Positions 1 through 12,659 of a DNA stretch of 64,000 nt are shown here, piece after piece (positions within the stretch are counted from its first letter, which is position 1; every line of letters begins with the position of its first letter). Source of the DNA: Doris montereyensis (Eukaryota; Mollusca; Gastropoda; Nudibranchia; Dorididae); contig JAXRKP010000545.1 in NCBI GenBank assembly GCA_037039925.1, positions 214,291 to 278,290 on the forward strand, written 5' to 3'. The position numbers and the translations under genes are program-made. Below the pieces are notes generated by a model. The model did not search any database. It was given only the letters and a program-made list of their open reading frames with translations, and was not told the DNA's origin.

Positions 1-1727
1 CAATAAAAAGAGAAAAAAGTAATAAAAATACTAATGAAAAGAAAAAATTACATCGTATGTGATAATTGAGTTTTCAGGTTCACAATAAAACACCTGTTAA
101 ATTTCTAATGTTAAATCTCTATAATTTCAAAATCTGTCATGGTTTCATTGACATGCGATTAATCAGACTAAGCAAAGCTCTTCGTTGATTATATATGTAA
201 AATAATTCTTCTGATGAGGGCATGTATTTTGTAACAGGGATATGTTTACATAACAATCAATAACATATGATCCTGACTAGAATTAGAATAGTGGAGCAAG
301 AAGATTAAATATTTCTAAATCTTCCAACAATATCAATACCTGAACATGACAGTTTTCACGCTTAATATAAATGATATATATATATATAATGTATTATATA
401 TATCACATCACATATATATAATACAGATGCCACCATCAATGAAATGTGTTTCCATACAGACTTATAAAAATTGGCCCATGTATACTTAGCAGGATCAATA
501 TTACAATATTATTTAATCAAACCCATGAAAAAAGAAGCTCATTTTGTGTGTGTGTGTGTGTGTATGGGGGGGGAATCAAATTTGAAAAACAAACAAAACA
601 ATGGCAACAAAATCCAAAAATCATATATTGATTTAATAATATAATACAAGTTTAAAAATATGAGTCAGAAAAAATAGACAACCACACTCACAGCGTATAA
701 TAAACATAGATACTAGCCAGCCAATAAAAATTTGACAGGAAAACCTCTTGACTACAAAAAAACCCAATTATTTTTTAATTAATTGTTAAGCCGAAAAAAA
801 AAAACACATGAAGGAAAGAAATTTGAATTGGAAAAATAATGTAAAGATTTGTCCATATCTCATCCCCTACACATTTTTTCTTTCTTCTCTTTTTGAATTG
901 TACAATATTGATCTTAGAAAAATTCCAAAACCTGGAAACTTCAATTTGATGAGAAGACATCATTATTTGCACATCTTACAATTAGTTATGTGCTCAAGCT
1001 GAAACACTACTCTTAAATGTTACATTAATCAAAAGTACATAAGTTCATTAACAATCATAATTAAACTGGAAAATGTTGACACACTAGGGTAAAAATATCT
1101 AAATCTCTACATACAGGAATTAGAACTTAACTGTAAAAATTAGTTCGGTTTCCTCTTTTTCAAATAATGGCATGCTTAAAGTAATGTGCATTGAAGGCAA
1201 ACAAAAAACAAGGTAAAAATAATTTTTTTATTAAACTGTTTCCTTACAAATCATATGTTAAATTTAACTATTTCCTGAACTTTTCTGTAGCAACAAATTG
1301 AATCGAGTGTTTACAGAAAAATGTTCCCTTTTCAGTTGAAAATATAGGGTGTCTGTTTCTAAATGTAAGGTTAGGATTAGGAAAGAATTAAAGATTCAAT
1401 ACACCAAATTGTAGTTATTGTTCAATGACAATACAAAAAGACATTTTTTGATGAAAGTACGGAAGCATTCAATGATGAAACTGAATAATTTAATGTTACA
1501 GTCAAAGACTGATCAATATTGTAAACAAAAATTAAAAGTCAGAAATTGTTTACAGCAACAAACTGCAGTAGCGATATGATATATCTAATAACCAACTGGT
1601 TTCAGTGGAACGATAATGCTATCAATCCTTTCATTAAGTTTTATGTCAAAGGGTCTTCTTACTTCAATCAAGCAAAAGAAGTCTAGTCCAATTAAGTACT
1701 AGAACCTTTAGAACAGTTCAGTTCACA
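1..1727. other. AT-rich non-coding stretch
   Basis: I see no gene here. The stretch is AT-rich and holds only short simple repeats: an (AT)n run near 375-420 and a (GT)n run near 544-562 followed by a G run. The short open frames show no family resemblance. It lies beyond the 3' end of the minus-strand EFA6 gene, so it is probably intergenic. Confidence 0.6.
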
Positions 1728-2026
1728 GGGAGGGGACTCTGTGGTTCAGAGGCAAGGCGTGAGCCTGTCAACAAAGGGATCGCAAGTTCATGCCCTAAAG
1801 ATTTTTTATTTTATTTTTTGGAGTAAAACTCCCCACCTGATCCAGGTTTGACACCTGCGATTGGAGATGGATGATAAAAAGGAGCTCCCGAGCGCAGATC
1901 ACAACACTCTATCTGCGTTAAAGATTCCTTGCTGTAGTGTTACCAGGGCAGTCTGGGCAAATTAATAAAACCTACCAAAAACCCATAAGATCCCCTTGTA
2001 GGAAAAATCAAATAAACAAAAGTTTG
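1728..2026 (+). mobile_element. tRNA-derived SINE, copy 1
   Basis: The left part resembles an RNA polymerase III promoter: an A-box-like GTGGTTCAGAGGCAAGG and a degenerate B-box-like GCAAGTTCATGCC. A body containing TTTTGGAGTAAAACTCCCC and GGATGATAAAAAGGAGCTCC follows, and the right end is ATCAAATAAAC. The same body recurs at 25,152-25,330 and 31,098-31,415, and its tail recurs at 15,434-15,530. That recurrence is the main evidence for a SINE family. Exact ends and target duplications are not resolved. Confidence 0.7.
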
Positions 2027-2068
2027 CAAGGACTAAAGTGAAAACACTGAGATAAAAATCAGGGAGTA

Positions 2069-2887
2069 CAGTGGTGTCCCCCTAAGAGCCCGGTCCTCGG
2101 GAGACAGAAACAACGGGTTCTTAGGCAGATCGGGTTCTAAGGTGAAATCTGACATGTCTTTTATTTTTACTTCAATATTCAGATATTTTGTATTTGCTAT
2201 TCCCTTAGCTATGAAATTTTGACTAGACCCCAATGGCAATAGATAAGCAGTTTCTGTTTGTTAATGTTATCAAGAGAATTGCCTCATGTAAGCATTATGA
2301 TGGTCTAAGTGAAGCTGAGTTTGAAATGATGTTTTGAAAAATATGCAGTCTTTGCAGGTAGATAGATCAAGTCGATCACAAATGCAAGACGGCCTGTGAA
2401 AACTCACAACAATAAGAGGGTTGTCCCCCCTGTCATGTGTCTTTGATGTTGCAATGCGAGCCGTGTCATTGCCTTGCCTCCACATCTTGGCATGCAACAG
2501 CTACGTAATCTTCGATCGTCTGTTGTGTCCGAGGTGCCAAGGCATGATCACAGGTGGCCAGAAAAGATGAAGAGGGTGAGTGGCGAGCCTTCCTCGCGTC
2601 GGTCATTCGCAGTCTGGCAAACCCATGTGACATGTTTAATTGGTGTCTGGACTTCCCACCCGTCTTTCTATGATTCCCTTGCAATGTATCACTGGTTATC
2701 AGCAATTATTAGCATTAAATTGAGTGTGTATGTTCTTGTTCATGATTCTCAGCTCATGATCAGATCGGGTTCTAATAGCAGGGTCTTAAGGGGTAGTTTT
2801 ATATAACAAAACTTCCATTGCACGGAATTAGCGACTTCTTAGGCGGACCGGGTTCTCAGGAGGCGGGTTCTTAGGCCGACACCACTG
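2069..2887. mobile_element. pogo/Tigger-like non-autonomous DNA element, 819 bp
   Basis: The element begins CAGTGGTGTC and ends GACACCACTG, a perfect 10-bp inverted end that continues imperfectly as CCTAAGAxCCCG on both sides. It is flanked by TA on the left (2067-2068) and on the right (2888-2889). A CAGTGG start and a TA duplication are typical of the pogo/Tigger branch of Tc1/mariner. The motif GGGTTCTxAGG recurs inside both ends. The internal open frames do not resemble a transposase that I recognise, so it is called non-autonomous. Confidence 0.72.
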
Positions 2888-2889
2888 TA

Positions 2890-5800
2890 CTATCTAGTAA
2901 TGAAGTTAAAATAAAGAAAATAGTGAATGTATTCTGCTTTCTTGTCTTCATTATAACTAATGGACAGTAAGGCTAGTGGGAATATAAGTTGTAACATGTC
3001 ACTGGAATTGTGTAATTTAGACTTACATGCAAATACTGTGGGAAATAATGAACATCATAGGTTTCATGTTTACTTTTTTTATCTGTTATATAAAGTAAGA
3101 CTGGCTGAGATAAAATTGGTTCAGATATAACTTTATTCAGATTCAAATGAACATGGCATGTGTTGACAAAACAGTCAATAAGATAAAGACGATGACAAAA
3201 CCTATTTGATGGACAAAGCATCCATGTGCTCACCAAAATGGCTAACATACAGCTTTGTAAATGTCAACTCATTGCGAAATGAATACACTCACATTTTCGG
3301 TACACAAAAAAAGAACAACACACAGTTTTTAAAAACCCAACTATTATAGGTAGATGATATAGATAATCTAAATGGAATACAAAGTAATTTAAATTAAAAA
3401 AAGAGTTTTGTTGAACGGTTAAAGTCAAATGATGCTGGAAACTACCTCATTGTGTGTATGCGATAAAGACAGGAAGTGGGTTGAAATTGGATAAGATAAG
3501 CAGTGCTATGGTTTATTATCCTTAATTTACTGAATTCTGAAATTGTCTTATTAGACGTATTGCTTCCCATATTATGGTCCATTGTATATCATATTTCTAT
3601 TTGCCTGACTACAACATTATAGGCCTTTGTCTCTGAAGATCTTTTGTTTTTGACGGATTGAGTGTATATAAATATGGCACTGGTCCCTCTACTCATCTTG
3701 AAAGATAAATACCGGCTACCTGAAAATACCATCAATATACTTCAAAACATTGACGAAAATAAAGAAGAATAAAAAGAAAAAATAAAGAAGAAAACAAAGA
3801 AAAAGAAAAGAGAAAGACCCCGAAAAAGAACAAAAAGGCAAGACAAATTTTTGACACTCGGAAAGAAAATAACAGATTAAAAATATAAACAGAATCTTTT
3901 GTTAAAAATGTTTCAGTCATGAATTTTATTGAAATACTTACTTTAAAGAGTTGGCACATAAAATTGAGACTAGGTAAAAATTCAAATAACAAAATAATTG
4001 TCAACACAGGTAAGGAAAAGAATGTGCATGTAAAACATTGAATAGTATTCTGTGCTATCAGACAGATAATTCACTTTGTTTATTTGGTCTTTAAAAACAA
4101 AACAGACAAGAGTTATATTATAGTCATAAGAAACAAAATAGAATCAATAAAACCCCAAAATAAGATGTGCTCACGACACAAAGACATGGAAAAATGGGTG
4201 TTATCAAAATTAAGTGAAAAAAAGAAATTTGAACATCCCTCTTTTAAATGTATCTTTTCAGGCAGATTATTACGTAGTGAGATGTGTTAGGATTCAATGC
4301 CAGTTAAACAATTTATGTGCCCCAACTATCTCACAAAAGGAGTATGACGTGGAATCCTAGTGTAGTAAAGACCTTGGAAATTATACATACAACAAAATCA
4401 TTGGTATCATTTAAAACGTTCAAATAGAAAATAGGCTTTGTACTCTACTTAAGCTCCATGAAAGAGCTTCCTCAAAAAACAATCATTTCATCTATGAATG
4501 ACTGCTCCCTAAATTTATATGGAAACACTTTAGATTTGATTTGACCTCGTCTCACCTATCATACAAGTACACATTGCTAATCACCACTGCCACTATCAGC
4601 CAGAGAACCAAGCTCTCTAGAAACAAGATTTGCTATCAACCACATGCAATATGCCATCCTCATCAGAAATGCAATAACAAAATAAGTTGATTTGCTTTGG
4701 GCACTGCACAGGATTTATATTGGGCAACATTGGCATTTTTCTTAAACCATATAAATTGGCACTTTAAAAATTTTCAATTTGCTATGTTCCTTGAAAAGAT
4801 TTAATAATTCATAATCTGGTTTCATGAAACAGTTGAAATAAAACCTACATATAACAAAAAATTCAATGCATCAAACTGGGTTGGAACACACAATGTTTAT
4901 AGAAATGGTAACCATTCAAAACTTAGACCTTTCAATTAATATGTCAAGAAACCTGGGGCATATCACTTCTAAATAATTTAGCAGTAGAAAAGAAAAGATG
5001 AGACATAAAATGGCATAAAAAATACCCTCGCAATGAGCAAAAAGCAAAAATCCCACTTTCCCTAAAAACTTCAACAAAAGGCAATAATGGAGAAGACACC
5101 CCCCCCCCCTCCTCGCCCACCCCCTGAAACAAAAGTGAACAAGACAAGCTTGGAATTTCCAATCAGGTGACATGTTACTGCAAGGAGACCAGGTAAAATA
5201 AGTTCAAGTTCAAAGTAAGATATGTCATCGATTCAGAACAGATGTCGCCAAATCTCTTTCTCGGTGACTACCTTTATGATGGTAGAAATAGATTCATTAA
5301 TTTTAGATATGTTTCCTTAAAATTAAAATTAAAAAAGAAGTAAATCATTCCCTATCCGAAGAAATGCTAATTTTCTGCCTTGCAATTTTCCATAACATTT
5401 GAAAATAAAATAAGAATCTGTGAACTGGAGGCAAAGACATTACAACAGTATTAATATTCAAAACACTTACACTTATCTAAAAACATTAAAATAGGAAGCA
5501 CATGAGGCCTTCAGAAGAGAAAGAAAAGTGACCTGATGAAAATTTCTGTCCTTCCTTCACTGCTGATGTAATATATTAAATAGAAAATTAAAAATTGTGA
5601 CACCACATGAAATAATCATGCAATAAAGAACACAATACAAGAAACCACAGCAAGCAAAACATTCATAGCTTTCTTTTATCCTGTAATAATCTTTGTTTTT
5701 CCCCTTCCATCCTAAGAATCTTTCACCTCATAAGTGGGATGAGGACATATATTAAAGAGATGTAGAGTAAGACAGGTGTTGGGTATTGTTAAATTTTTGT

Positions 5801-6252
5801 GCAAGCTATGGGCTAAAAGAATAAATTCTCTAGATACTACTGGTAATTATGCAGCATGTCTATAAGCTGTTTACTGTTGTAGTGGAAAATGTTATGTGGA
5901 AAACAGGAAAGATAAAAAAGCATTAAAGGGAGATGGCAAATAAACTAAGCTACAAGCAGAGAAAACATATGATTGGGCAATGCTGGAATTAAGGAGTGAT
6001 ATGGAGAGGTATGGGAAAGGGGGACAAAAAACATGATATCTCATTTAAATACTACTAGATGAAAACAATTGGTAGTTGTAGTAGGTCTTACTGAGCAGGT
6101 ATCAATGTTGCTGATGTTATAAAAATTAATAAAGTTTGCTTCCATAAAATAACAACAAAAGGATTGATAACAGAAGATCCCTGATGTTCTAGTGACGAAT
6201 GAAGTCCTTACAGATACACACGTGTGGTTGTCTATTACTGTTACATTGGTTA
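2890..6252. other. AT-rich stretch without recognised genes
   Basis: No coding pattern or repeat family was recognised over these 3.4 kb. A C run at 5,099-5,108 and purine-rich runs near 3,765-3,840 are the only compositional features. It is probably intergenic DNA between the EFA6 3' end and whatever lies to the left. Confidence 0.5.
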
Positions 6253-6254
6253 TA

Positions 6255-7187
6255 CGAGGGCTGTCTCGAAATTAAAGTAAAAATAGCCATAAGCTGGAAA
6301 GTTCTAATTTGATCACAATGAAATTTTAGCATGAAGTACTCACACTGTTAATCTATTTATCAATATAACCCCCGTGTAGATCGGTGCATTCTTTCCCTTA
6401 GCTCACAAGAGGCTATATGCCCTCCCTCAAGAAATCCCCTCAACGAGATTGAAACCAATTCTTTACTTCTTCAATGAGATCATCTTCCTCAGTGAAGCTT
6501 TGTCTCGACAAATGTCACCAAGTTTAAGGGTGATAATCTGAAGGAACAAGATCCGGACTGTACGGTGGGTGTGTAGAACCTCCCAATTATATCTTTCAAG
6601 CCACTGCTTTGTCAGTTTTGCTGTATGCTGCAAGTTGATGCCCCTTCCTCAGGCAGACTGGTCTTTTTCGACTTAGGGCTTCTCTTAATCTGTCCAGTGT
6701 TTCACAATACTTTTTACAGTTTGACTAGAGGACGGAATGTCTACAAGCAAAATAAATTTTCAGTCACCTATCATTATGAATCAAAGCATCAACACATGCA
6801 ATATTCTTGTTTGTCACAGAAGACTGGTACGCCCCAACCTGATTCATGTTCAAGATTTGACCGACCTGCCTCGAACATGCTTCACCATTGATAGACCTGT
6901 TTTTTGTTCATTACATCTTAACATATACAGAAACAAGTTCACAGTGAATTTCAGATGAATTTCTTCCTTTTGCATGTTAAAATCTTATAACACCTCTGAC
7001 TTCGACCCCTCAATGATGGTTTCATCTTTCTTCCACCACCATTCATTCTTGAGTTCAACAATGGTGCTGTGGGTTTGGAAAGACATAGTGCATTGCATCA
7101 GCTGCTGTGCAGCATTTACAAATTGAAAATTGATGCATTAATTTTTGAGTTGTGGCCATTTTCACCTTAATTTTGGGATGCCCCTCG
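6255..7187 (-). pseudogene. mariner-type transposon fossil with decayed transposase
   Basis: The element is bounded by TA on both sides (6,253-6,254 and 7,188-7,189). Its imperfect inverted ends read CGAGGGCTGTCTCGAAATTA on the left and, in reverse complement, CGAGGGGCATCCCAAAATTA on the right. Translating the minus strand in shifting frames gives mariner transposase blocks in the right order: an N-terminal helix-turn-helix part with SSVTNKNIACVDALIHNDR, then YCETLDRLREALSRKRP, then PPYSPDLVPSDYH, which carries the third catalytic Asp region. At 933 bp it is shorter than a usual 1.3-kb mariner, and frameshifts and stops are many. The host-integration role is gone. The family call rests on established mariner motifs. 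Confidence 0.82.
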
Positions 7188-7216
7188 TATCTCTAATTCA
7201 ACCCAAAGAAAAGGAT

Positions 7217-7342
7217 TTTGTTTGCTTCATTGAAAACATACCCCATCCACTTTATGTGGTGATCTGAAGTGTATAAAGAGGTAAACAGCAAGACAAATGA
7301 AACTAGGAAAGAAGTATGACCTACAAGAAACACCCATCAAAA
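7217..7342 (-). mobile_element. short retroposon family, diverged copy
   Basis: This is a diverged member of the short repeat best seen at 35,366-35,515. Matching blocks in order are TTTGTTTGCTTCATTGAAAA, ACCCCATCCACTTTATGTGG, TGATCTGAAGTG, GAAAGAAGTATGACCTAC and CACCCATCAA. The A-rich end, read on the minus strand, is on the left. It is old, and no flanking duplication is visible. Confidence 0.6.
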
Positions 7343-8205
7343 TAGAAATGAGTGAGAGCAAATCGTTGTCCAGGTTAAAAGTAAGATCATTGACTGGTGA
7401 ATCACAACAAACCCCGATTAATTTAATTGCTCTAAAATTTAATATAGTGTAAAATGAAGGACGTATGGAGATAACAGTGATATTGAAGCTTATCTTCATC
7501 TTGTTATATGAAACTTTCTAATATATGTGATAAGTAAAAATAAAATAAAATGGAACTTGACGGGGCACACGTTGAAAGAATTCAATTTAAACATTGAAAA
7601 GATACATCCCAAGACAGAATCCAAATGAAGAAGAAAGGAATTAATAGGTGGACAGTCAATGAGGGCATGGTAAGCATAAGATATCGATCATAAGTCTGTG
7701 GTTTATCTCTCATGTGATGTAAGAATAGCAGAGAAGAAGGATAGGCAGAAGAACAAAAAGAAAGATTCCTTGATTGGCGAGTATGGGACCAAAATGTTGA
7801 TTTTCTGTGCTGTGCATTTCGAGTAGAACGATCATTTATCTACAAGCTTATGGCAGAAAAATGTCCATATGACGTATAATTTTATATTTTTACAAAATAT
7901 TTTGGAGACGAGGGTCAGTAAAAACAGTCATTTTTTTATACTTCAATTACCCTAACACCGACTGAGAAGATGGCAGTAAAAACCTGTGTATTAGCGGTTA
8001 ATTACCAAATGTGAATACACCAGTTTTGCTTCGCTCTCGCCAACACCGCACGCCGATTTGGCCCAGCGTTGAATGACGAAGAGGCATGCGAGTTGGTGTA
8101 TATGTAAACACGCGCACAAGCATAGAAATAGAGGAAAACCACCAAAAAATGGTAATTTTGATGTCTATTTTCACAACAGCGCACATCTAAATCTAGATTT
8201 ACAAA
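7343..8205. other. non-coding stretch
   Basis: No gene or recognised repeat is visible. The part near 8,030-8,110 is more GC-rich than its surroundings and holds CpG-containing words, but no coding frame with family resemblance was found. Confidence 0.4.
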
Positions 8206-8735
8206 CCTCTTTACATTAGTTACAATGCCAGAGACTGTCGAAAGAGTAAGGTGGCTACTACAAGAAGGATAACCTGTCTGACGCGTTTGCTTTATGTTAT
8301 TTTCTTTTAATTTCTTTACTTGAATTTTTCTCAAATGGAGCTTTTTCACATTAAAATTTTATCCATTTATGTTATATTTGGCACATATGTTCCTTTTGTT
8401 AATATTAATAGAATGACGTCGGTTTTCTTTGATATCTTGTTAACTGTTTGAGAATTATTTAAAATAAAAATAAAAATGCCATTTTTGTATATATACACGA
8501 TATACATTTTTTAAAAATTCATAAAAAAAAATGATCCAAAATTTAAAAAAAAAGACGTCACTCTGTATATATTGAATGGAAAAGACAATCTGCACAGGTT
8601 TTGAGTGATTTTATCCATAGCTAAGTGAGGACTCAAAATCCAAGATGGCAGCCATGGCAACCAAGGACGCCACAAACTTTTCAATGATATACGATGACTT
8701 TATTTTGAGTTACTCATATATATACTAAAAGCAAA
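8206..8735 (+). repeat. interspersed repeat family R2, plus-strand copy
   Basis: This stretch matches the reverse complement of about 29,480-30,010 over several hundred bases. Shared blocks include GTTTGCTTTATGTTATTTTC, GAATGACGTC, AATCCAAGATGGC, AAGGAC followed by CAAACTTTTCAATGATAT, and ATGACT. The copies are diverged and contain no open frame. The other copy extends to an end reading CAGTAGTGACCGCC, which could be a DNA-transposon terminus. A C16 run at 8,739-8,754 follows. Confidence 0.65.
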
Positions 8736-9029
8736 TACCCCCCCCCCCCCCCCCAAGCCCATTTTTATGTCTAGTGATGAGTGAGTTCTTGAGCAGAGAA
8801 CGCTATATTTCAGAGAACGCTATATTTCAAGTTTTTGTAATATTAATATTAAATATTGCATATAACCTTCAAGTGTAAAAGAATCAACAAGAACGTTCTT
8901 TATAAAACTTTACGCAAGCAGTCTTTAAATGCATCAGATAGAAAATGAAATACTTTATGGAACGCAACTGATGATACATCAATTGCCTTTGATAAAAATA
9001 ATTTGGCATCGAACAACAACTTTGTCCAT

Positions 9030-9580
9030 TTTATTCAAGAGATACAAGTTTAAACTATCAAAGAGAACTGAAACAGAAAATGTATGTGGTCTTTATATTA
9101 CCTCAGTCACACTCAAAATATACATCCAACAAGTGCAGTTAAATAATGCTGTGTATCATTCAACCTTATGAATATATATTCTTAAACTTAGCACCAGTGG
9201 CATCATATACAGGATGAATAGAATAATATTGTGATAAAACTTATTTCTTCTGTGGTTCAACTGTAGGATTTCTGACTGCAATGATTACACACAATATGTG
9301 GAAACTAGGCCATTATTGAGTGTGAATCCCCCTCCCCCCCCATCCCTTCCCAATATAAAAATGTAGTCTCAACAGAAACTTACCTTTATCAATCAGAGAT
9401 AGTAATATCTATAACTGGCATTACTATGTCTAGTAGCAAACCTTTCTGTTCATCATTGACATTCCTCACACCAAATCATATTCTATGTGTTCATTCTGAT
9501 AAATAGCAGCTCTATAACTGTACCTATCAGAGAGACTGCGATGGACAGCTTTTTCACTCCAGCCTGAGGCCCTTGGGCAA
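9030..9580 (-). other. EFA6: probable EFA6 3' UTR
   Basis: This lies directly downstream, in transcript direction, of the exon J stop codon. An AATAAA hexamer on the minus strand at 9,030-9,035, about 545 bases after the stop, is a candidate polyadenylation signal. No transcript evidence is available and other hexamers could be used, so the end is provisional. Confidence 0.35.
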
Positions 9581-9736
9581 CTACATGGGCACTTGATTTG
9601 GCAATGGCAGAGCAGTTGGCCTTGTCTCCATCACTTCGTATTCTCCAATGGTTGTTTCTACTAATGAAGGCTCCAATTCCGGATAAGTGGACAGTTTGCC
9701 TTGAAGCAATAATATGTAGGTTTTGAATCGTTTGAT
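9581..9736 (-). CDS. EFA6: EFA6/PSD exon J, C-terminal exon
   Basis: This exon encodes the last 51 residues of the ARF6 exchange factor. It starts after a good acceptor (TATTTCCTCAG) and reads IKRFKTYILLLQGKLS in phase 0. It continues through an acidic/proline-rich stretch and ends at TAG on 9,581-9,583. KRFKTYILLLQGKL is the end of the EFA6 coiled-coil region, corresponding to the RYETYVxLL part of vertebrate PSD proteins. The longer frame open in the opposite register here (9,483-9,884) would break the family alignment. The upstream exon I ends in phase 0, so the join is clean. Confidence 0.85.
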   Translation of the reverse strand: MKRFKTYILLLQGKLSTYPELEPSLVETTIGEYEVMETRPTALPLPNQVPM

Positions 9737-9914
9737 CTGAGGAAATAGAGTCATGTTTGTAGAGCTGGATTAACAACTTAGAAACTCTTTGGATCAATTT
9801 GTTCAGTGTCTCACCCTCTTTCACTTCTTCAATTGTAATTCCCAAATTTCTACTCCAATCTATAACCCTACTTCCTTTGAGCACATTTGTGAAAAAGATG
9901 AGCTTTTATAAAAG

Positions 9915-10981
9915 TGCACTCAAACCTCGTTATACCCCCCAACTGTTGTGCCAGTGGTACCTTGGCGCTGTAAAGGGAATGGTGTTAAAATTAAAACGCC
10001 CCTTTTATGGGCCTGGACATATTTTTAAAAAATCATTTGATATAGACAATTTTAACCACTACCGCTGTACTTGGCATGTCTAAATGAGAGGAAAAAAACC
10101 CCCATTAAAATCTTATTCATCATATAGTTACCATGGGAATGTCGCCATCTTGGATTTTCAGTGCGAAAATACCTACAACTTCAATTCAAATATGCTTTTT
10201 TAGTTTTGAACAAACTTGGGTGTTACTTTTGCACATACCTTATTTGATTCAATATTTAACCGCAACCAGTAGCGATTTTCGATACATTGTATGGTTTTGA
10301 TTTTATGCATTTGTTTGAAAATGCATATATAGCAACTTTCCCAATTTTTGGAAAATTCAATCACAAAAAAATTATTTTGCAAAAATTTGAAGAGGTATCG
10401 AAAATAGCTAGTGGGCAACAATTTTTATTGCTTCATGGATGCTATATACCAAAATTGGGGGGATCTTTACAATAAATAAAAAGTAGATTTCAAATCGTTG
10501 TCAAAATGTAACATTTTGAGAAATCGCATTTAAAACAATTTATTTCATTATCTGAAGAAAAGAATAGTATAAATACTTTGAAACATCATACAATTGTGAG
10601 AGGCGTTCAAATACTTCTTGTCAACCCTATTTAAACTGCTCCGGGTCTCCTATACTCATGTCAGATGGCACTTTTCTTATAACAGCTGCATGGGATGTCT
10701 CCCGTAATTTACGGTCGATCTTAGCTAACATTCAAAATCATTCCTCAAAAGTACATTTTTTGGATAGGGCACTTTGTGATGATTAAAATGAGTAACAACT
10801 TGTTATACTTTAGACAAAATTTCTGGTTTTTATGGTACAATCGATGTCTTGAATGTCTGGCCTGTATCGTTTCTAAAAAATCTTATAAAATGAAAGAATC
10901 GATACTGAGCTTCTTTTTATGGTATAAATGTGAAGGAAATAACTGTTTCATTCAGTAGTTAAATAAACAAGATTTGTCCAA
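9915..10981 (-). repeat. repeat family R1, minus-strand copy
   Basis: Reverse-complementing this stretch aligns it with 23,188-24,745 and with 14,158-14,920. Shared blocks include GGACAAATCTTGTTTATT, TCAGTATCGATTCTTTCATT, GTACCATAAAA, TCATTTTAATCATCACAAAG, CAATTTTGGTATATAGCATC, AAAATCCAAGATGGCG and GTAGTGGTTAAAATTGTCTA. There is no long open frame. The left edge reads CACTCAAACCTCGTTATACC, which resembles a pogo-like terminus, but the partner end was not confirmed. Confidence 0.72.
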
Positions 10982-11087
10982 TTTGTGGTAACAATACTTT
11001 CCTCTGGACACCCCCGATTTCAATTGACCCAGATGTATAGATGATCCAGCATGCCTTAGCTGTAATAAATAGGTGTAGATAACAAAC

Positions 11088-12135
11088 TCCGGGCAGTGAA
11101 CAGTTAGCACCTGTACGGGGAGTAGACGATCCCGCCCTCCACAAGTCTCCTGCTGCCTTGCAGGCAGGTCTTGGCTGAACAAAGGCTAAGGGAGTTAACC
11201 CTGAAAGAAACCAACCTGTTGCCTTGCAGGCCGGTCTTGACTGACCAAAGGCTAAGGGAGTTGACCCTGACAGAAAATAACAAGACCTGGTAGGGGGCCT
11301 AAAGGTGGCAGCCCAACCATCTACCTAGAGTACAGTGGGCTAATCCCCTGCTTATCCAAAATAACCTGATTCAAAGTAATATATACAATGATATACCCTG
11401 TTTGAACTTTCGAAGATGACTCTGGAAAAGAATACAGACTGTGATTTTTGGAACATGGAATGTTAGGGCAATTAATGGAAAGGACTTAGAATCAGTTGAA
11501 GAAATGGAAAAATTCAAAGTAGACATTTTGGCTATTACAGAAACAAAGAAAAAGGACAAGGAATAGAAAATGTAGGACCAAATTATAGTTTAATCTTCTC
11601 AGGAGTAGATGTCAAAGATAGAGCTAGAGCAGGAGTAGGCCTCCTAATGCATAAAAGGCAAGAGATGCTACTAGAAAGTTGGAAATTTGTAAGTGGAAAT
11701 TTGTAACCCCACGGCTATTAGAGGTAAATATTAAACCAAAAGGAAGAAGAATTAAATTATTAATATCTTATGGACCAAACGAAGATGCCAGCTGGAAATG
11801 TATCTGAAGAATTTGATATAGATATAGGAGTAAGACTGGGTTGTATCCTAAATCCTCTTTTGTTTATCATATTTATGGATTCAGTCGCAAAGGCATCCTC
11901 AAAAATGAAGAACAAGAATGTAGGTATGTGGAAGCTCAAACCAGTAAATGTATCAATGCTTTCATTTGCCGATGATTTAGTTCTGTTTGGAAAATCAGAA
12001 AGGGACCTCCAGTCAAATATCAACATAATGAATAAGGAATTAAATAAAAGAGGAATAAGAGTAAATGCAAAGAAAACCAAAACAATGCTAGTAACTAGGG
12101 AAGCTAAACACAAAATCTTAAATTTCAACGTGGGA
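11088..12135 (+). mobile_element. RTE-like LINE, copy A, internally deleted
   Basis: The copy starts with the family 5' UTR (CGGGCAGTG, then two tandem GCCTTGCAGG...AGGGAGTT monomers). It runs into the endonuclease start (TWNVR, then ITETK equivalents) and jumps at about 11,770 from SYGPNED to the reverse-transcriptase middle (DIGVRLGC). The large section between, about half of the protein, is missing. The polymerase motif reads SFADDLVLFG, so the catalytic aspartates are present here although the element is dead. It ends near 12,130 in unrelated sequence. It lies in the EFA6 intron between exons I and J, antisense to the gene. Confidence 0.85.
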
Positions 12136-12515
12136 GTGTGCAAGGACCCACATGCACTAATAATCTGCCAGTAGTAGAAAATAATAGCAAAATATGAGAC
12201 CCGTCGGAGTCAACTTTGGAAGTCTGCAGTTTCGACGATTTGACCGATTTCGGTCGTCATCGGTCATGGCAGTCAGTGAGTTAAGTTTTTTTAAATTTTC
12301 ACGCCGGTAAAACACAGCAATAATCCCAAGATAGACATATTCCTATTATTTATTTGATAGGACTAGTTTGTGAGAGGGAGGTAACTGTTCAGTTTAATAT
12401 TCATTCTCTGCCTTGCTCAATAGAACATTTGTTATTGCCTTGAATGTCTGTGGGAACAATAGACAATTCAAATGTTGAAAAGTCAGCCAAAAATAGATGA
12501 AAACCAAGAGCTCAC
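12136..12515. other. intronic stretch between LINE copy A and exon I
   Basis: No gene or known repeat is recognised. A CGATTTGACCGATTTCGG / CCGATGACGACCGAAATCGG type inverted word near 12,235-12,266 could form a hairpin. It may be the terminus of an unrecognised element. Confidence 0.35.
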
Positions 12516-12659
12516 CTCAAATTCTAGATATGCTTCTTTATCCAAGTACTCCTGGATCATAGATGCCTTTGCCCCTTTCTCAGGAGCAGCAGCTCTGTGG
12601 GTCTGAAGTTGCTGTTCCAATTCCAGAAATTTGATTTCATGGCTGTACAATTGCTCTTT
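12516..12659 (-). CDS. EFA6: EFA6/PSD exon I, coiled-coil region
   Basis: This 144-bp exon has exactly 48 codons and is in phase 0 at both ends. It lies between an acceptor CTTTCCTGTTTCAG and a donor GAG|GTGAGC. It reads KEQLYSHEIKFLELEQQL, then THRAAAPEKGAKA, then EYLDKEAYLEFE. In EFA6/PSD proteins the same order (EEQLxSHE, heptad region, HRAAPPEK, KEAYLxFE) forms the C-terminal coiled coil that follows the PH domain. The first 26 bases of the exon are also the first unit of the minisatellite that fills the intron upstream of it. Confidence 0.92.

Noticed and set aside
9483..9884. Minus-strand frame of 133 codons with a hydrophobic end.
   Set aside because: The EFA6 C-terminus is encoded in another frame of the same sequence after a good acceptor at 9,737. 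The 133-codon frame has no family match.
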